DNA from: Rotaria socialis
Taxonomy: Eukaryota > Rotifera > Eurotatoria > Philodinida > Philodinidae
DNA length: 64,000 nucleotides
Direction: 5' to 3'
Assembly (NCBI GenBank): GCA_905331475.1
Contig: CAJNYU010003364.1
Location: 434,001-498,000, forward strand
Made by a program: the position numbers and the translations under genes. Of the stretch, positions 11,842 through 26,200 are shown in pieces. Numbering within the stretch: the first letter of the stretch is position 1; each line of letters begins with the position of its first letter. The notes under the pieces were generated by a model, which was not told where the DNA came from, ran no database searches, and saw nothing but the letters and a program-made list of their open reading frames with translations.

Positions 11842-13015
11842 ATTTCATACGGAATCAACGAATAATTTCGAAAGTATTTTGCATTTGCTTTCATGATTTT
11901 AACCAGATTATTCACTGAAATAAATTATTTAATTGTTCATTGTCTTAAAAATTTCATGAAATAAGTAATGAGAATCTATCGAAGATTTTGAACATGAAAA
12001 TTTAATTTTCATATTAATAATGAGCGATATGATTAAATTGTTAAAAGTCCGGTCATTTATGCAAAAATAAAAAAATAAGTCATATGTCTTTTTTAATAAA
12101 CAAGAAAAACATTGTTTTCATATGTCAAAGAAGAAAACATAAATGACAGCAATCGAAATTGATCAAGTAGCAAAGAAATAGAATGAGTTTTACGTACGGA
12201 AAAAGTAAAGCATTCCTTTTAACATGAATAGATGATCCGAAAATTTCTAGATAAAAAATACTTCTCCTTCACTTGAAGGTAAGAAAATTCCACTATAATC
12301 TATTCATAATCGATTCCAAGATATTCTCGGTTAATTCTCCCAAAACCTGACATTGACTATTGAGAATTTTCTAATTTTGTACGTCGAATAACTATGATAA
12401 TTTCATTGTGTTTGTTGCTAAAATTCTCATTACTGATAAATGTTTTACGAAAATAAATGAATACGATGACGGTTTTTTAGAGAAATATGTTTCTTTTTCT
12501 TTGTTGAATCTACAATATTTCATCCTTGAACCATTTAAAGGTGATCTCTTGACTTTTAATTGATGGATTTTACAAAAATTCTATTGAATATTAAATCGAT
12601 CCAAACGTGAAGGTTGTTTTTGACCCAAAACAATTTGGACCACCCGATACTAATAAAAGTATTGACGTCTTATTTTTCTAATTGATTGTTTAAACTAAAC
12701 GAATATTCTTCTCTATGCTAAACTCTTATTTGAATGTATGCAATTAAAATAGATTGATGTACATTTGTCGTTGTAATGGTGTAATTTAGCTCTTTAATGA
12801 AAAAACAACGTTGAGTTAGAATTTATGTTGGTTGTTTTCTTTGAAAATAAATGTAATTTGCAAAAATAAAGAGCAATTCGTTATGAGACAATTCGTTTCG
12901 ATTCATAAGATATATTAGAATAAAGCGTAAATGGATAATAGCAAAAAACAGGAGATACAAGTCACGACGGTATACAAAAAGGCAAACAAACTTTTTCACT
13001 GTTGTAATTAGCTAA
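11842..13015. other. Intergenic; nothing supported
   Basis: AT-rich sequence with no exon-like frame on either strand and no repeat structure noticed. Confidence 0.5.
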
Positions 13016-16000
13016 CTACAAAAATTTTTCATCAAGTACAGCAATATTATTATCGAGTAGGTCATCATCATTGTTATTCGGTGCATTATGAATCATGAGT
13101 AAATCATCATTTGTCGTATTATTATTATTTGTAGTAAGAGATGAAGCCATTGGCAAATTGCTGGGTAGCATAGGTTGATCATAGAATTTTTTATTGAATT
13201 CAATAAGTTGACAAATATCTTGAAGAGTTATATTTTTAGTCGATGTTATTGTCGTTGAATTATTAGTATAACGATTGAATATTATAACACTGATATAAGC
13301 TACTTCAGGTATTTCTATTGGTATAGAAAAACGACATGTTATTGATGTGTAATCAACGAATTGTGATAAATTTTTGGAAATTTTTGTATAATTTGCTTTA
13401 CGATTGAAAAATCGGTATACACGACCATGAGATTTTATATATCGTTTGTGTCTAAATAACAAAAAAAAGTTAGATAAATTAATAGGCACAGAAATTTTTG
13501 CTAAACATACGAATAATCTGTTGATATTTGAAGAATACGTGCATTTGGATCGAGAATATCTTGATTGAATGATGGATATTGAATTGAATATGAACCTAAA
13601 AATGGGAATTGAATCAGTAATCATTTCTATAAATGCTGCAAATATCGACTGCGCTGATTTTATTTCGTTCGGATTTCATCACATAGTAGCTACTTTGTCT
13701 TTGTTGCATATGATGGAACACATTCGGTCGCTCTATGACACTTACATCAGTTTTAGGAGAGACTCAAAATTTCTTTTTCTTAGAAGCTTAAAGATGTGTA
13801 GATCTTAAGTGAACCAAAGGCTCAAATATAATCAAAAGAAATTGTTGTATGCTGAAAAATGATCATTCAAATTTTTCTACCAGGAATGAAGAAAAATTTT
13901 AGTAACGTTATAAGATTCTGTTCTCGTTTTAAACTTTACAAGTGATCACGAATAGGTGATGAGATTCACACATAACTAGTGCGTTGTCATTTTAATGATA
14001 AAGTAAATTTAACTTACTTTCAGGTAAATAAACACTTGTGACAACATCAAGATCATCATGTACATCAGCTGAATGGATCATGTGCGCATATTTAGATAAA
14101 GTCAAATGGTCAACCTTGAAAAGAGATACTGTATCAATACACACATTTAAATAATATAACCTACTTTTAGACTATAGAATACATCCGTTTGTTCAAGTGG
14201 TGTTAAGAAATCTCGGCAAAATAATTCTTGAAGTAATTTACTTGTTAAACCTATCAGTAAAAAACAATAGACAAGACATTAAATATTTCATTTTATCAAC
14301 GAAAACAAAACGAAATCTCAAAAACGAATACTCACCAAACCAATCATTTTGTTCAAGATCTTGATCATTCCAAAACTTTTCTAAATCATTTTTACTTAAA
14401 TAAGGAAGTATTCGTTTTGGATACCATTTTTCTACTAATTGTGTTCCTTCAATAAGTACAGCCTAGATAAAAACATTTATTTACTTGTGTTTTTTTTCCA
14501 TTAAAAGCCACATTCTTACTGTTAAATCAGTTTCTGTTAGTCGAATACGATCATGTTGAGCACTACGACTTAACTGGAGTAAATTATTACGCCTTTTTTT
14601 TAACAGAAATCAAAATAAATTAACATTGCAAAAGAATTCGAATAGAATTACTTTTCAATTGTCGTGCGTAATGATCGTATATGTTCGTTAACAACATCAT
14701 TCATTCGACCATAGGTTGATTCACTATTTTTTATTTGAATCTGAGCTGAAAATGGTTCAAATGCACTGTTAAAGAATTGTCTAAAAATATAAACATTCCT
14801 ATTTTCTTCTTGTTTTCATTCAATCAAATTCAACGAACCGATATTCATCAATAGGCTTCATTAAAATTTGTTCAACATATGAACGATAAGTTTTTAATTC
14901 ATTCTGTTCAATCAATGATTCTAGTGCTGCCAATACTTCTGGCGATGCAACCTGATAGAAATATTCTGCTGCTAAACCAGGACCAGCGACACGTCGTGCG
15001 AGAAAACCATCATGTGCAGGAATTCGAGCGAACCGTTTAACAATTAATTTATGTACTATTTTATCATACGCTCCACGTGTACACCGATGCAGTAGAGCAT
15101 CTAAATTGTAGATTAACAATAATAGTATAGAATATTTAGCTTTCCAATAACTTACAAATAGCAATTAAAACAGAAATAATTGGACTAGCAATTAATGCAA
15201 TTAATACTAATATTGGTTGTGCAATTCCACAAAGTATAAAATCAGTTATAACAATATTAATAAGACAAAATATTTTTCGACCATATTCACCTAAATTTTA
15301 ATATAAGAGATTGCTGCTGAATAGTTCTTATTATAATTTATCAATTATTACCAGCTGAACTAGCGTCATAGATAAGAATTTGAAGTATATGAAATAATAA
15401 TGTAAGAATTGGCATCCTAAACGTAAATCGTTAATCAAAAATGATCATTTATAACTATCAAAATATACCATATAGGTGAAAGAACACCTAATATAAAAGA
15501 GAATGTCGGAATAATTGAGCAAGCCAATGGATAAACAGTGCACACAGCAACCGTGCCGAGAGCACCTTTTATTATGTAGTTCCAAAATCGATTGAACAAT
15601 CTTTGCATATTCTTTCCCAAGAATCCTAAAGACGAAGAAAAACAATTGAACTGTTTTTATTAACTAAAATACATTTGCTAATTCTTTTATGTCTATAAAA
15701 TAGGAGCTTCCTATTTATCAAATTATTTAGTTTCGAATAAAATTTAATCCTGAAAAATATGTTCAGCCGATAAATATTTATTTCCTGTATAAAATTTTGA
15801 TAAAGATCGTAGGAGTTATAGTTTATACATCGTTTAGTGTGCTAATGAAGCAACACGTTATATTATAGAACAACACGCAAAAAATTCGAAAATACGACCC
15901 GTTGCGCTTGTAATTTTATCTACAGAAATATTTAATAATTGAAGACAAATATCATTATTAACATCAAAACTTTCAGAACGGTCTAATGGCTATTCAATGT

Positions 16001-19000
16001 GCTTGTAGAAAATAGAATGCTAGTTAAACGGTTTTGTATTCGAAATTTCTTAAAAACCATCATCGGAGTAAAATTTTATTGAAAAATAGTTGTGAATGAT
16101 TGTTAATAAGTTCTAAGTTCGACTTCTGTTCAGATTTACTTATTCTCAAAAGAGCTAACTCGCAGTTGAACATGTTCGCGCGTACATTACATATTTTGAA
16201 CCAAGATTTCTATTTGATGGCATTCTGTTTCATAAGTTATAAGTGTCTTTTCTTGTCTCTCACTAGTTTAGTTGTTTGTCTACATACCTCGATCGGGTGT
16301 TTGCTCAAATTTTTGTCTTGAATGCCTCACATTACCCCAAAGAGCAACAAGACGTGAAATAAATGTTTGTGTTTTTGAACTTGACGATTCGTGAAGTTTT
16401 AACTAAATGAAAAGAAGAAGTGCTTAGAAAACTTCTACTAAATCTTTGTTGTTTGGCATACATCATTTTTATTTAATTCATAATTCGGTTGAAATGGTTT
16501 CGGAGATAATAAAGCTCGGAAACTAACTGGACTCCCAAATGGAACAACAAGCTAAATAAAAAACAAAATCAATCAATCGTGGACTGCAATGATTTGTTTC
16601 ATACACAAAATCCATAAATAGCATTTGAAAGCCAGCAATACGTTCGAAGTGCGAATAGTTTCCATCTCCAAAAAGGATATCTTGTTGTTGTTGAATAAGT
16701 TATTTTTCGTCGAACGCTATATTGTGCTTCAGGCTACAAATACAAAACAATATTAATTATGTAATAAAATAAAACCTCCACTGTGAGAAACAGAAAAAAA
16801 TGTGGACAGATGCTTTTCTAATACCGAAAGAGTTTACGACACGATCTCAGCAACGCTTTAAGAATAATTGTATTAGTCTTATCCTGTGTTTCATTATAAC
16901 ATGAAATGAATTATACTGACAATGATAGATGACAATGGTAAGAACGATGGTAGATGAGACATATAGTTGTATGATGATGCAATATGCTCTTAAATGATCA
17001 TCTCAGATATCCCACCTTTAAAATCATTCTCAGTTGAACATACACAATTTGCAAAAATATCTCTAACTAAAATGATTTAAGGTTTTTTTATCACATTTGA
17101 TATATGCCTTTAAAATGATGGAAAATTGTTAGGCATTTTCTGAGAATAAAAACATGTTCTTAGTGTAAAAAGACCTATTCGAAATGTAACGGTATATTAC
17201 TTCAGAACTAATCAGGCGTTGTCGTCTCTCTTCTTCTTCATTTGAATAAGTGTATTTCGCAAATAAGGTTGGAATTCGTTCAGTAGGTAATGGGTATGTT
17301 CGTTCAATGATCCAATTTTCTGAAAAAAAAATTTAAAACAGGTAATATGCTTCATTTAATTTTACTTCGAAACCATATTGCTCGACTGCAATCAATAGTT
17401 CGTTGAGGTGTAACAGGTGATTTAAGATTAAGACGAAGAGTTGATTCGTGCTAAAATAAACAAAAAACAATTTCATGTATGAGTATGAAAATTCTTCTTT
17501 TTGATTACATCTTGTCTGAATGCTAAATCACGTTGAATAAAGTATGCGGCTTGTTGATTTCCTAATGTTTTACACTGATCAATGGATAATTGATGTGCAT
17601 CCCATTCATGTTGATGAATATAATTTATTCGTTCTTCAAATAATTTTGTCTCAATCCAACGATTAATTTTCGATTTTATTGGATGTTCTTTAACTAGTTT
17701 TTCTCTAATCTAAAGTTGTTGTTTTTTTCAATTCAATCTATCAATATTTAATAGAATAAGTAGAAAAGAAAAATACCATTGTAAGATGTTTTTCTAAATC
17801 TTCAGTTAAATTTTGAACAACTGATTTCATTACTAATATAGCACGAGCTTGTGCAACTAATAAACGGCCAAGACCAGGTGATAGATTTTCGATTTCACGA
17901 GAATTTTCAATAGTTTCAAATGCTCGCTCAGTATATTCAACGTTTAATTGTGTTTGAACTCGTTTAGCAACTTCTTCTTTTGATAAACCTAATTCACTTT
18001 GCTCGTCTACAATTATAAAGAAACAAGAAAAATTTGTACAACGAGAAAAATGTTTTTTACTTCTATATTGATTAATTAATCTTCTTTTTGCTGCAATAAA
18101 CCAACTTCTTGGTGTATTGTTACTCAGAACCGAGCTAATAATTGATTTCAGTTTTGTTTGAAGATTTTTATTGTGTAATCGAAGATCAATTTCAATATTA
18201 TTAGGTGTTACAAAATGATGCGGATATGGTAGCATACGGGGTGGAATATTCTAAAAAAAATAATATCTCTATTCAAGCTACTATTAAAATAGGAATAAAA
18301 TTAGGCTAAGGCTATATGTGATTTTTCAATCTTTTACTATTCATATTTTATATTCTGTTACATATCCAGCAGTAGCCTTATTCTAAAATTCTAGAATTCT
18401 GGAATTTTAAGAATTGTGGACTAAATATATATGAATTGATTTGATATTAGTATACATAGTATTGTAGAATTTTGCAGAATTCTAGAAGAACAGAATAGGC
18501 AGAATTTTATAGTAGGTGGTGTCAAACTAGAGGGTGTGGGATGCAGCGTTGGCAGGAAGTCTAAAACCCACACCCTCAAGATCGAATCGCCGCCCAGAGT
18601 ATGAGTAATAGTTTTATACAATGTTCATGTATAAATATTTAGATTTTCGCATAAAGATACTCTTTTTTTAGAGTGAAGTTCTCAATTTTGTTAGGTATGA
18701 AAATATCCATTTGTTTGATACGACAGACTTTCACTAAGATGAAAATGTCATTTACATTAGGCCAATTCAGTGTGATCAATCCAATTTATTTTATGCACAA
18801 TCTGAGACTCTTCAATGTGGCAAATATCATGCTAGTTTTTTTTTGTTGCTATTCAAAACATCTGGGGCATTATTTTTGTATATTGAATGCTACCAGTTAT
18901 TTTTTGTAAAAGTAAAAACACTTTTATCAAAATTTTAGTTTTAGATGCCTTTATAGAATTTTTTCAAATTATTTTCACGACACTCGTCGAAAAACAAAAT

Positions 19001-20242
19001 GAAGTCAATGTCATTGAAAGCAATATATGTTTTTCTTTGACAATTCAAATGTCATACCTTTGCTTGCCGTTGTGTATATTTCTCATTTTCAATCATCATT
19101 TCCAATAGAATTGGTATTTGTGCACAGAATGCTTCGTGCATTTCTTTTTCACTTTCCTAATTAAGAACAAAGAAAATAGCGCTATTTTTTTTGCTTTGAA
19201 TATATTTTAAATTTTACATTTGGACAAAGTTCAATAACTAAAAATTTGTTTCGTTCATTTTCTACTCGTAAATCGATACCAGCTGACTCAACTGCAGGTA
19301 ATCCAATAAGGGCATCTATGATAAACAATGCTTTTTATAAATTAATTCCATAGAAAAAGAAAGAAAAGTAAACCTACCTATTAAACTAACGAAACCTTGC
19401 TTCCATGATCGTAAAGCTGCTTTAAAACTAAAGCAATTCGATAAAACACGATCTCGAGCAAATATTATAAGCATATAAACTGCCCATGATAGTTCCTAAA
19501 AAAATAACAGCAATATTAAAATCATGTGCAAATTCAACAATTATTTAGAAAAGACAAACTTTAAAGAGCGTATCATTGGCTGGTTGAACACCCGATTGAA
19601 GTAATTTACTTAATTTCCATCGATGATTTTGGCCAGGAAAATGAATACTATGTACTTCAAATTCTCTGTATTAAACAATTTATAATAATATTAATTATTA
19701 GTATTGAAAAAGAAAAAAAATATATATGCATTTACCCTGCTTGTAAAACTGCTTTAAGTTGTTCGTCGTTTAATTTTTTCGATGATCCATCAGCATTAGT
19801 CGATAGGGTTTCAAGCTCATTTAATGTTGGAGTTTGAAATAATGAGCTGAATTTAATCTAAATCAAAAATTATTTACTCAATAATTCTATCATGCCAACG
19901 TTATCTTACCTTTGTTGACTCACCAGTAATACCAGTAATTGATGGTGGTAATGATACTTCAAAAGATTCACATTGTTTTAAATTCTTTTCTGCTTTCTAT
20001 TCAATAAAAATCCATATGTATATAAAGAATACGAGAGGGATTATCTTTTTATTAATACCTCACGAATATAATTTTGTATTTCAGCTATATCTACTGAAAC
20101 ATTATATGCTGGAGTCACAAAATGAATCGGTGTTGTCTATACATTATCAGAATAACAATTTTATTAAAAATAAAAAACAAATTCAAATTCTTACCTCATA
20201 TTTTGGCATGTGAATTGATACATGGTCATTTTGATTCGCCAT
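13016..20242 (-). CDS. Large multi-exon membrane protein of unknown family (about 1,200 residues)
   Basis: About 28 short exons run on the minus strand from an ATG at 20242 (MANQNDHVSIHMPKYE) to a TAG at 13016. Most junctions I checked keep phase; those around 15.9-16.8 kb are less certain. The N-terminal half is soluble in character (WKLSKLLQSGVQPANDTLF, SWKQGFVSLIDALIGLP). The middle has charged helical stretches (KEEVAKRVQTQLNVEYTERA; NLSPGLGRLLVAQARAILVM). Exons at about 15170-15640 encode a cluster of about four hydrophobic helices (GTVAVCTVYPLACSIIPTFS; FILCGIAQPILVLIALIASP). After that comes a conserved-looking cytosolic block, HRCTRGAYDKIVHK then DGFLARRVAGPGLAAEYF. The C-terminus is Asn/Asp-rich. 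One intron (about 18253-19060) is much longer than the rest. I cannot name a family or function. The region could be two genes, since the junctions around 15.7-16.4 kb are weakest. Confidence 0.65.
18530..18577. repeat. Hairpin with 11-bp perfect stem inside an intron
   Basis: GAGGGTGTGGG (18530-18540) is inverted at 18567-18577 as CCCACACCCTC. Imperfect GAATTCTAGAA motifs lie just upstream (about 18385-18490). It is followed directly by a 20-mer shared with 26295-26314. Confidence 0.6.
18579..18598 (+). repeat. Shared 20-mer, copy 1
   Basis: AGATCGAATCGCCGCCCAGA is identical to 26295-26314 and much more GC-rich than its surroundings. It is probably the end of a dispersed element. It looks like a Pol III B box, but no T-stem can pair around it. 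Confidence 0.6.
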
Positions 20243-22895
20243 TGAAAGTTTTCTGTTTAATAATAGTAAATATACATTTTTTTTTCTAAATCAGTGAAAC
20301 GTACAATACTATATATATAAATTAAAATGAGATTGTACATTTGCGTAGCTTAGCTATATATAATCGTAATCTCATAATATTACTCATGTCAGTACGACAT
20401 ACATACAACTTTGCTCAAAGAGACGTACGTATGAAAAGAAAGTGATACGTCTTTAAAAATATTCGAAGAGTGGAGTAATGAAAAACAATAGCAACTACGC
20501 AAATTATATTACATAGAAATTGAGTAATAACCACAGATAGAGAACGAATGAATAAATGAGTTGTTTTTATTCACCTCAAATTTTGAAAAATAGTAGAAGC
20601 CATTAAAAAAATATGCCTCGATTCTCTTTCAAATAGAAGGAGAATGGGTAGAATTGGACATTCTACAGCACAGTCTCCAGACAACATATATCAGACTGCG
20701 TCATTCAATTGACATCATTGGGCTCCTCCTCGGTCTTTACTTGAACGTGTAAATATATACGCAAACATAAACAACAAAAAGAAAGAAAAAAAAACGTCAT
20801 TTATCTTGATGTGTGTATGTAAACCCGTCTTCACTCGGTGATGTGTGAAGTTGATGATGAAAAATGCGCGTGTTCTACATATGCCATTTTCATTCTTTCT
20901 TTCTTCTCTGTCTATAGAGTGACCGTGTCTAATCGACTGGTCGTTCGAGTCTACAACCAATAGACATACACAAAGTAGCACTCAGACGGACAATAAAGAT
21001 GGGAGAAAAATGAAGAAACGTACGAGAAAAAGAAGATGGGGAAATATCATGGGGAATCTAATCAATTGGTAGATTGCCCTCTCTCTCTCTCTCTCTCTCT
21101 CCCTCTCTCGTCTTATATATATATATATATATATATATGGATGCATATATTGTGTGTAGGCATGAGTCGTCAGATATTAGTATTTGTCTTGTTTGATTGT
21201 ATGAACAGCTGTCTGATAAACATAAATAGTTGATATGATCACTCTGTGTGGAGAGGAGGCTTCCTGAAAGTTATCCATTTTTAATAGAACTTGTATCGAT
21301 TGAGGACACGATTTATATATTAATTATATTAATGAGAATAGAAATCTGGAAGTCTGAATGTTTGGTAAAAACAGGACGAGACTAATGTAATAAAATTAGT
21401 CCATGTCATTATGAAAAAGAAAACTAATCAGTTTATATCAAAATGGTAGATTTCTTTCATTGTTACTTTTTTCCTCGAATTCTCTTGGCGATTCTAATTG
21501 TAAAAAATGAATCTTTCAAGCTAATCTTGCATATTTCACTTTAATCATCACCTCATGAATCACTATGTGTTTACTAACAATGGAATGATATGCCTTATAA
21601 CTCAAGATCATTCAACAACCTCGGGTCAAATCAGAGGTCTTATCGGTCAAATAACTAATTAAAAAGTTGAGCTGCTCATGACGTGTATAGACTCAGATGT
21701 TCGTACTTTGAGATATCTCAAGTGTACCTAATGTGCTAAGAATTGTAAATTTAACCAAGGCTTATTTTTCCTTTATTATTATAGTTGAATAGAGCGCGTC
21801 AAGTTACGTAAGAAAAAATATGTTTCACATACAAGAGAAAAGAAAAGAACTCAAGAGAAATATCGATGGCATTATCACTTTCAAATATACGACGAAATAG
21901 AGCTGAAATGTTCACTTTAATCAAGAAGAAAACCTTTTTTCCTGTGAAATCAGGAACTGGTGACTTACGACATATAAAAAAAGTGAATAATTTTAGATGT
22001 AAATATTTCATTCCATACAGATCATGCACATATCATATTTCAAAATCGGATAGTTTGCCATCGAAATCTTCAAGTTAAACCCTTAGATGGTCAATATTCT
22101 AGAATTACTTTATACGACCTTCTACCCTGAAATACAAATTCTTTTGCTCAGTGTCAGAAATACTTTCTCACCTATCAGTATATTAGTTGGTAAGTCATAG
22201 AAAAAGAATTCAGATATTTTATATCTATTGTAGTTTAGGTAGACAAAAATCTCCATTAAGACATTAAAAAAAGAATGATAGTTTGTTTTCAATACACAAA
22301 TGAACTCGACTATTGATGAACTTCATCGAAAGCGAACTTTTTTGATCGACATAATATTAAAAACAATGTGTTAATTCATTTACCTTCTATTCACCGTAAG
22401 AAAATGAATCTAAACATAACTTCTGGTAATTAATTTAAAGTTTCGCGTACTGTATGTTGAATAGTAGTAGTAGTAATAGTAGTAATGGTAGCAGTACATA
22501 GTAGGAAGCAACTGAATGTTAGTCAGCTGTAGAGAAAAGTCATGTAGAACAAATTTGGAGCCAGCAACGTTATAATAAGACTCAAAGAAAAAAGAAAGAG
22601 ACAGAACGAGAAAAATCAATTCCATCAAGATCCGATATATTATGGATCAACAGCTAATTATATCTGCGAACCTTATTTAACCACGAAATCTATCTATGAA
22701 TGAATTATTCGGTTTTCAACATCGATTCATATAAAAAGTATACAGTGTCATTATGAATTGTCCTATATTTAATAGATGTCGTTATTGTTTAGTATTCCAA
22801 TATTCCTCATTGAGGTAAACGATTACTAGTTTAAAAGAAAAACGGGAAAAAAGATTATATTGTTATAGTTATTCCTAGTTTATTTCTAAATCAAA
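20243..22895. other. Intergenic with microsatellites
   Basis: This is the upstream region of the 28-exon gene. It holds a CT tract at about 21078-21109, an AT tract at about 21115-21138, and ORFs that derive from these repeats. No exon is supported. Confidence 0.5.
21078..21138. repeat. Microsatellite (CT)n then (AT)n
   Basis: Pure dinucleotide runs, seen directly. Confidence 0.95.
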
Positions 22896-23168
22896 ATGCC
22901 TTCTTCGAAAACTTCGTTTTCTTTATGTTCAGTGAAGCTTGCACGCAATTGTATACCATCATTACATTTATTTTCTACTCCTCAACAACCAACAATGATT
23001 ACACCTAATAAATGGCCAGTTGATCTTGTAGAAGCAGTTTGTATTGAAGCATTCCATATTACGACACGTGCTCAACTCGAAAAAAAAACAAATGAATACA
23101 CAGTAGGTTTGTTTTGTTATTCGTTTTTTTTTTGTTGGAGATTTTCTTTTAATATTTTAGCACTAGTA
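22896..23168 (+). CDS. Doubtful small gene
   Basis: ATG at 22896 opens a frame of about 69 codons (MPSSKTSFSLCSVKLARNC..) that reaches GTAGGT after codon ACA. A T-rich stretch ending in TTTTAATATTTTAG, 58 nt later, makes a plausible intron. The spliced frame would then stop at once (CAC TAG, about 23168); without splicing it stays open to 23231. Codon choice in the first 200 bases looks coding (ITPNKWPVDLVEAVCIEAFH), but no domain is recognised. It could be the first exon of a longer gene or a spurious ORF. Confidence 0.3.
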
Positions 23169-23231
23169 TGTCAAAATAATTATTTCAAAGAAACAATGAA
23201 CAATAGTAAAAGTTTTGTATATTGTACATAG

Positions 23232-26200
23232 ATAAATGTAGATATTTTTTGTATTTGAAGATTAAAGAAAAAGAAAATTTTTGAAACAAGCTTAATTCAC
23301 TTCTTAATTGAGAGAAAAACGCTCAAGATTTTTATTTCGCAAATCTGTTTGAATGAGTCAATCAAAATTTTTGTTCCGAAGTATTTATTTAATGATAGGA
23401 AAAAGAAAAAGTATGCGATGAAAAGAATGAAAAAGTTATTTATAATTATATTCAAAGATTCCACTTTCATACAAATATACCTTCCCACGACAAATACAAC
23501 AAACTATTGAAGAACTGTACAGAGTAACCCTGTCGAGTATTGCAGCAGGGTGAGTGTCCTATTGCAAAGAGTATAATCTAAGAGGAAATCGTAGTATATG
23601 GTTTACAAGTCAATCCCACTCTACTTAAACCTGCAGTGCAGAGTAGAATTTTGAGATGAGAAAATTTCTAACTAGAGTTTTTCAGATATAAAAGTTCTTT
23701 AAGACAATGCACGGATGACATTTTTCCTTCATAGTTTTTATCTTCGTTTCATCAACTGAAGCTCATTTGCTTTTGTTCGATAAAACACAATCAGATATCG
23801 ATACAATCAGATTGGTTTCATATGTAGGTATATTTAGTATAGTTATTCTGTTTCAAACACTGCAATCTCGACTGTCTTTCATTTCTTTTGAAGTATTTGT
23901 TATTCGTTTTATAAAGCGCTAGACGATTCATTTTAGTCGATATTAACGCATTTTATTGCTGATTATAGTACCTGAAATCAATCAATTAAACACATCTTAC
24001 TGTTGCATTCTTCATGACGTCATCACTAGTTTCATCCAATCGAATTTCGATGTTCAAGATGTCGAAAAATTCTTTTTTATCGAAACCTAGGAAACCAGTT
24101 GTTAGTGAACTTTAGTTTCATGTAGATTTTGTGCATTGCGGTGCAATTATCGATTCTACTCGTGAATCTATATCACAAAACAAATAATGTTTGGCATTTT
24201 ACAGAGTTTATTTTTGCAGTAGTTATGATTGATATGATGCTTATTAATCGAAAACAAGATCAAATTTCTATATTAGTGGAACACAAGATTACTTTTTTTT
24301 ACTGACATATTACTAAAGTAATAATTGCCATTGATTTTACTATTTGAAGGTACCAAACTAAAATCGATGAAAAATAGAAAGCATTAAGAATTTATTCTCA
24401 AATTTATGACTTCCGATACTAATTATCATTGAATCTAAAACCTGTGATTTGAAAAAAAAAAATATGACTATTTATTTTCATACTAAATTACTCATTCACA
24501 AATATGTCATGTTAATATATAATCGCATAATACCAATGCCACAAAGATACTAATATTTTAATAACGAACCGTGTAGATAATACGGCACTCTTGCATTTAG
24601 TATTCTTTCTACGCTTAATGAATGTATACAAAACGGTCGTTCAAATATAGTAGCAATAAATTGTCGATAAAAATGAGAGAACATCTTATGTAAGCTTAGT
24701 AATATAACACGATATTTTATTGTCGTTAAGTTTGCTTGTAATCAGTTGTGAAGATTACTATGTTCTCTTTTAATTTTTTTTATTCACAATAATTTAACTT
24801 GTATGACGTCGCTCTCTAATGAATGATTGTTCACTTTTATCGATTTCACAGAACTATATTCATGTATAATAAAAACAAAGATTGTTGTAGTTATTTCTTA
24901 GTTTTCTCTATTATCGCAGCTGCTATGTTAATAGTTAATATATTTTCTAAATAAATAAGATAACAAAGAATCTTTTATCAGACCGCCATAGATCATTACT
25001 CATTTGTCAAAAGCATGCGTGCTATCACAACCAATACATTAATAAAACATATATTAGAATAATGTATCCATTTCATTTGTTGTTTCTGAACTAGGCATCA
25101 AGTGTATGGTTGCAGCTAGATTCGAATAAAAATCAAAATTATAGAAAGATTATGTATGTTTCAGTTTTTGAAAATGAAAGTTTTTATTTAATTATGACAA
25201 AATCATCGCAATCAGAATATACGATTGAATATTCAGTCATAAATATTGATATATTTTATGATTACATTTGTTTTGTCACAATAGGAATAAATTTAAGTTA
25301 TGAATCTTTCGCTGGCCTTCGGTTGCACTATTTTAAAAATATAGGAATCCTTAGAGCATCAAGGTTGTCAAAAATATAAGATGTGTTATACATAGTTTCT
25401 GCTGAATGGTTTTACTGTTTCTTAACTGCTCTGCTCGAAAATCGTTTTAATGAAGCTGTTATAAACGGTTCAACCGTAGCCAAAGTCCTTATGTCATTTT
25501 TTTCTACTGAAACAAGTCACTAGTTCGAGGATCATTATAAAAGTTTTCTCAAATCGATAAAGAGCAACAAAGTACATCATAAACTTTGAAAAAAAAAGAA
25601 ATACATGAAAAAGACAAATACTATTCTCATAAATTAAAGGAAGTGTTTCAAATTACGGGACATGACTTCCCAAAAAAATCTCAACCTAATTTTATTGTCC
25701 TGATAATCAGCATTCATTGCTTATTAGTTTCCACAAGTTTATTTTGTATTTTATCATAACTCAATTTTTTCTGGTAATAAATAAGTGTAAATGAAAATGC
25801 ATATTCACAGGATGGTGTAAACTTTCACGAGCTTTCAGAAGATGTCGCTACTTTGAGAAAAAGATGTTCTTTTGGTAATAGCATCCTCAAAATACAGAGT
25901 GAAACTTATTTTTTCCAGGGGTATATATATACAACTTTTATATCTAACTAAAACTTGACTAAAAACCGGAAACTAGTACATGATCGCTTTGTGAATGTTT
26001 TTTTCTTTTGAACTATTTTTTATTTTGTACTGAGTATTAAACAAGTTCTCAGTCAGCCGACTAAATAGGCGAAATGAAAAATATTGCTTAAAACAAATGT
26101 CACTATAATACAAGAATTTATCCAAAACACATGATTATACACATTAAAAGTTTTTTTTGTTTCGTCTTAAGACAATAGCAAAATTAAGAGGCTTTCGGAA

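Noticed and set aside
18579..18598. tRNA or Pol III B box (GATCGAATC)
   Set aside because: The flanking bases cannot form a T-stem and no cloverleaf fits around either copy.
25110..25379. 89-codon ORF
   Set aside because: AT-driven composition, no domain, no splice sites joining it to other coding sequence.
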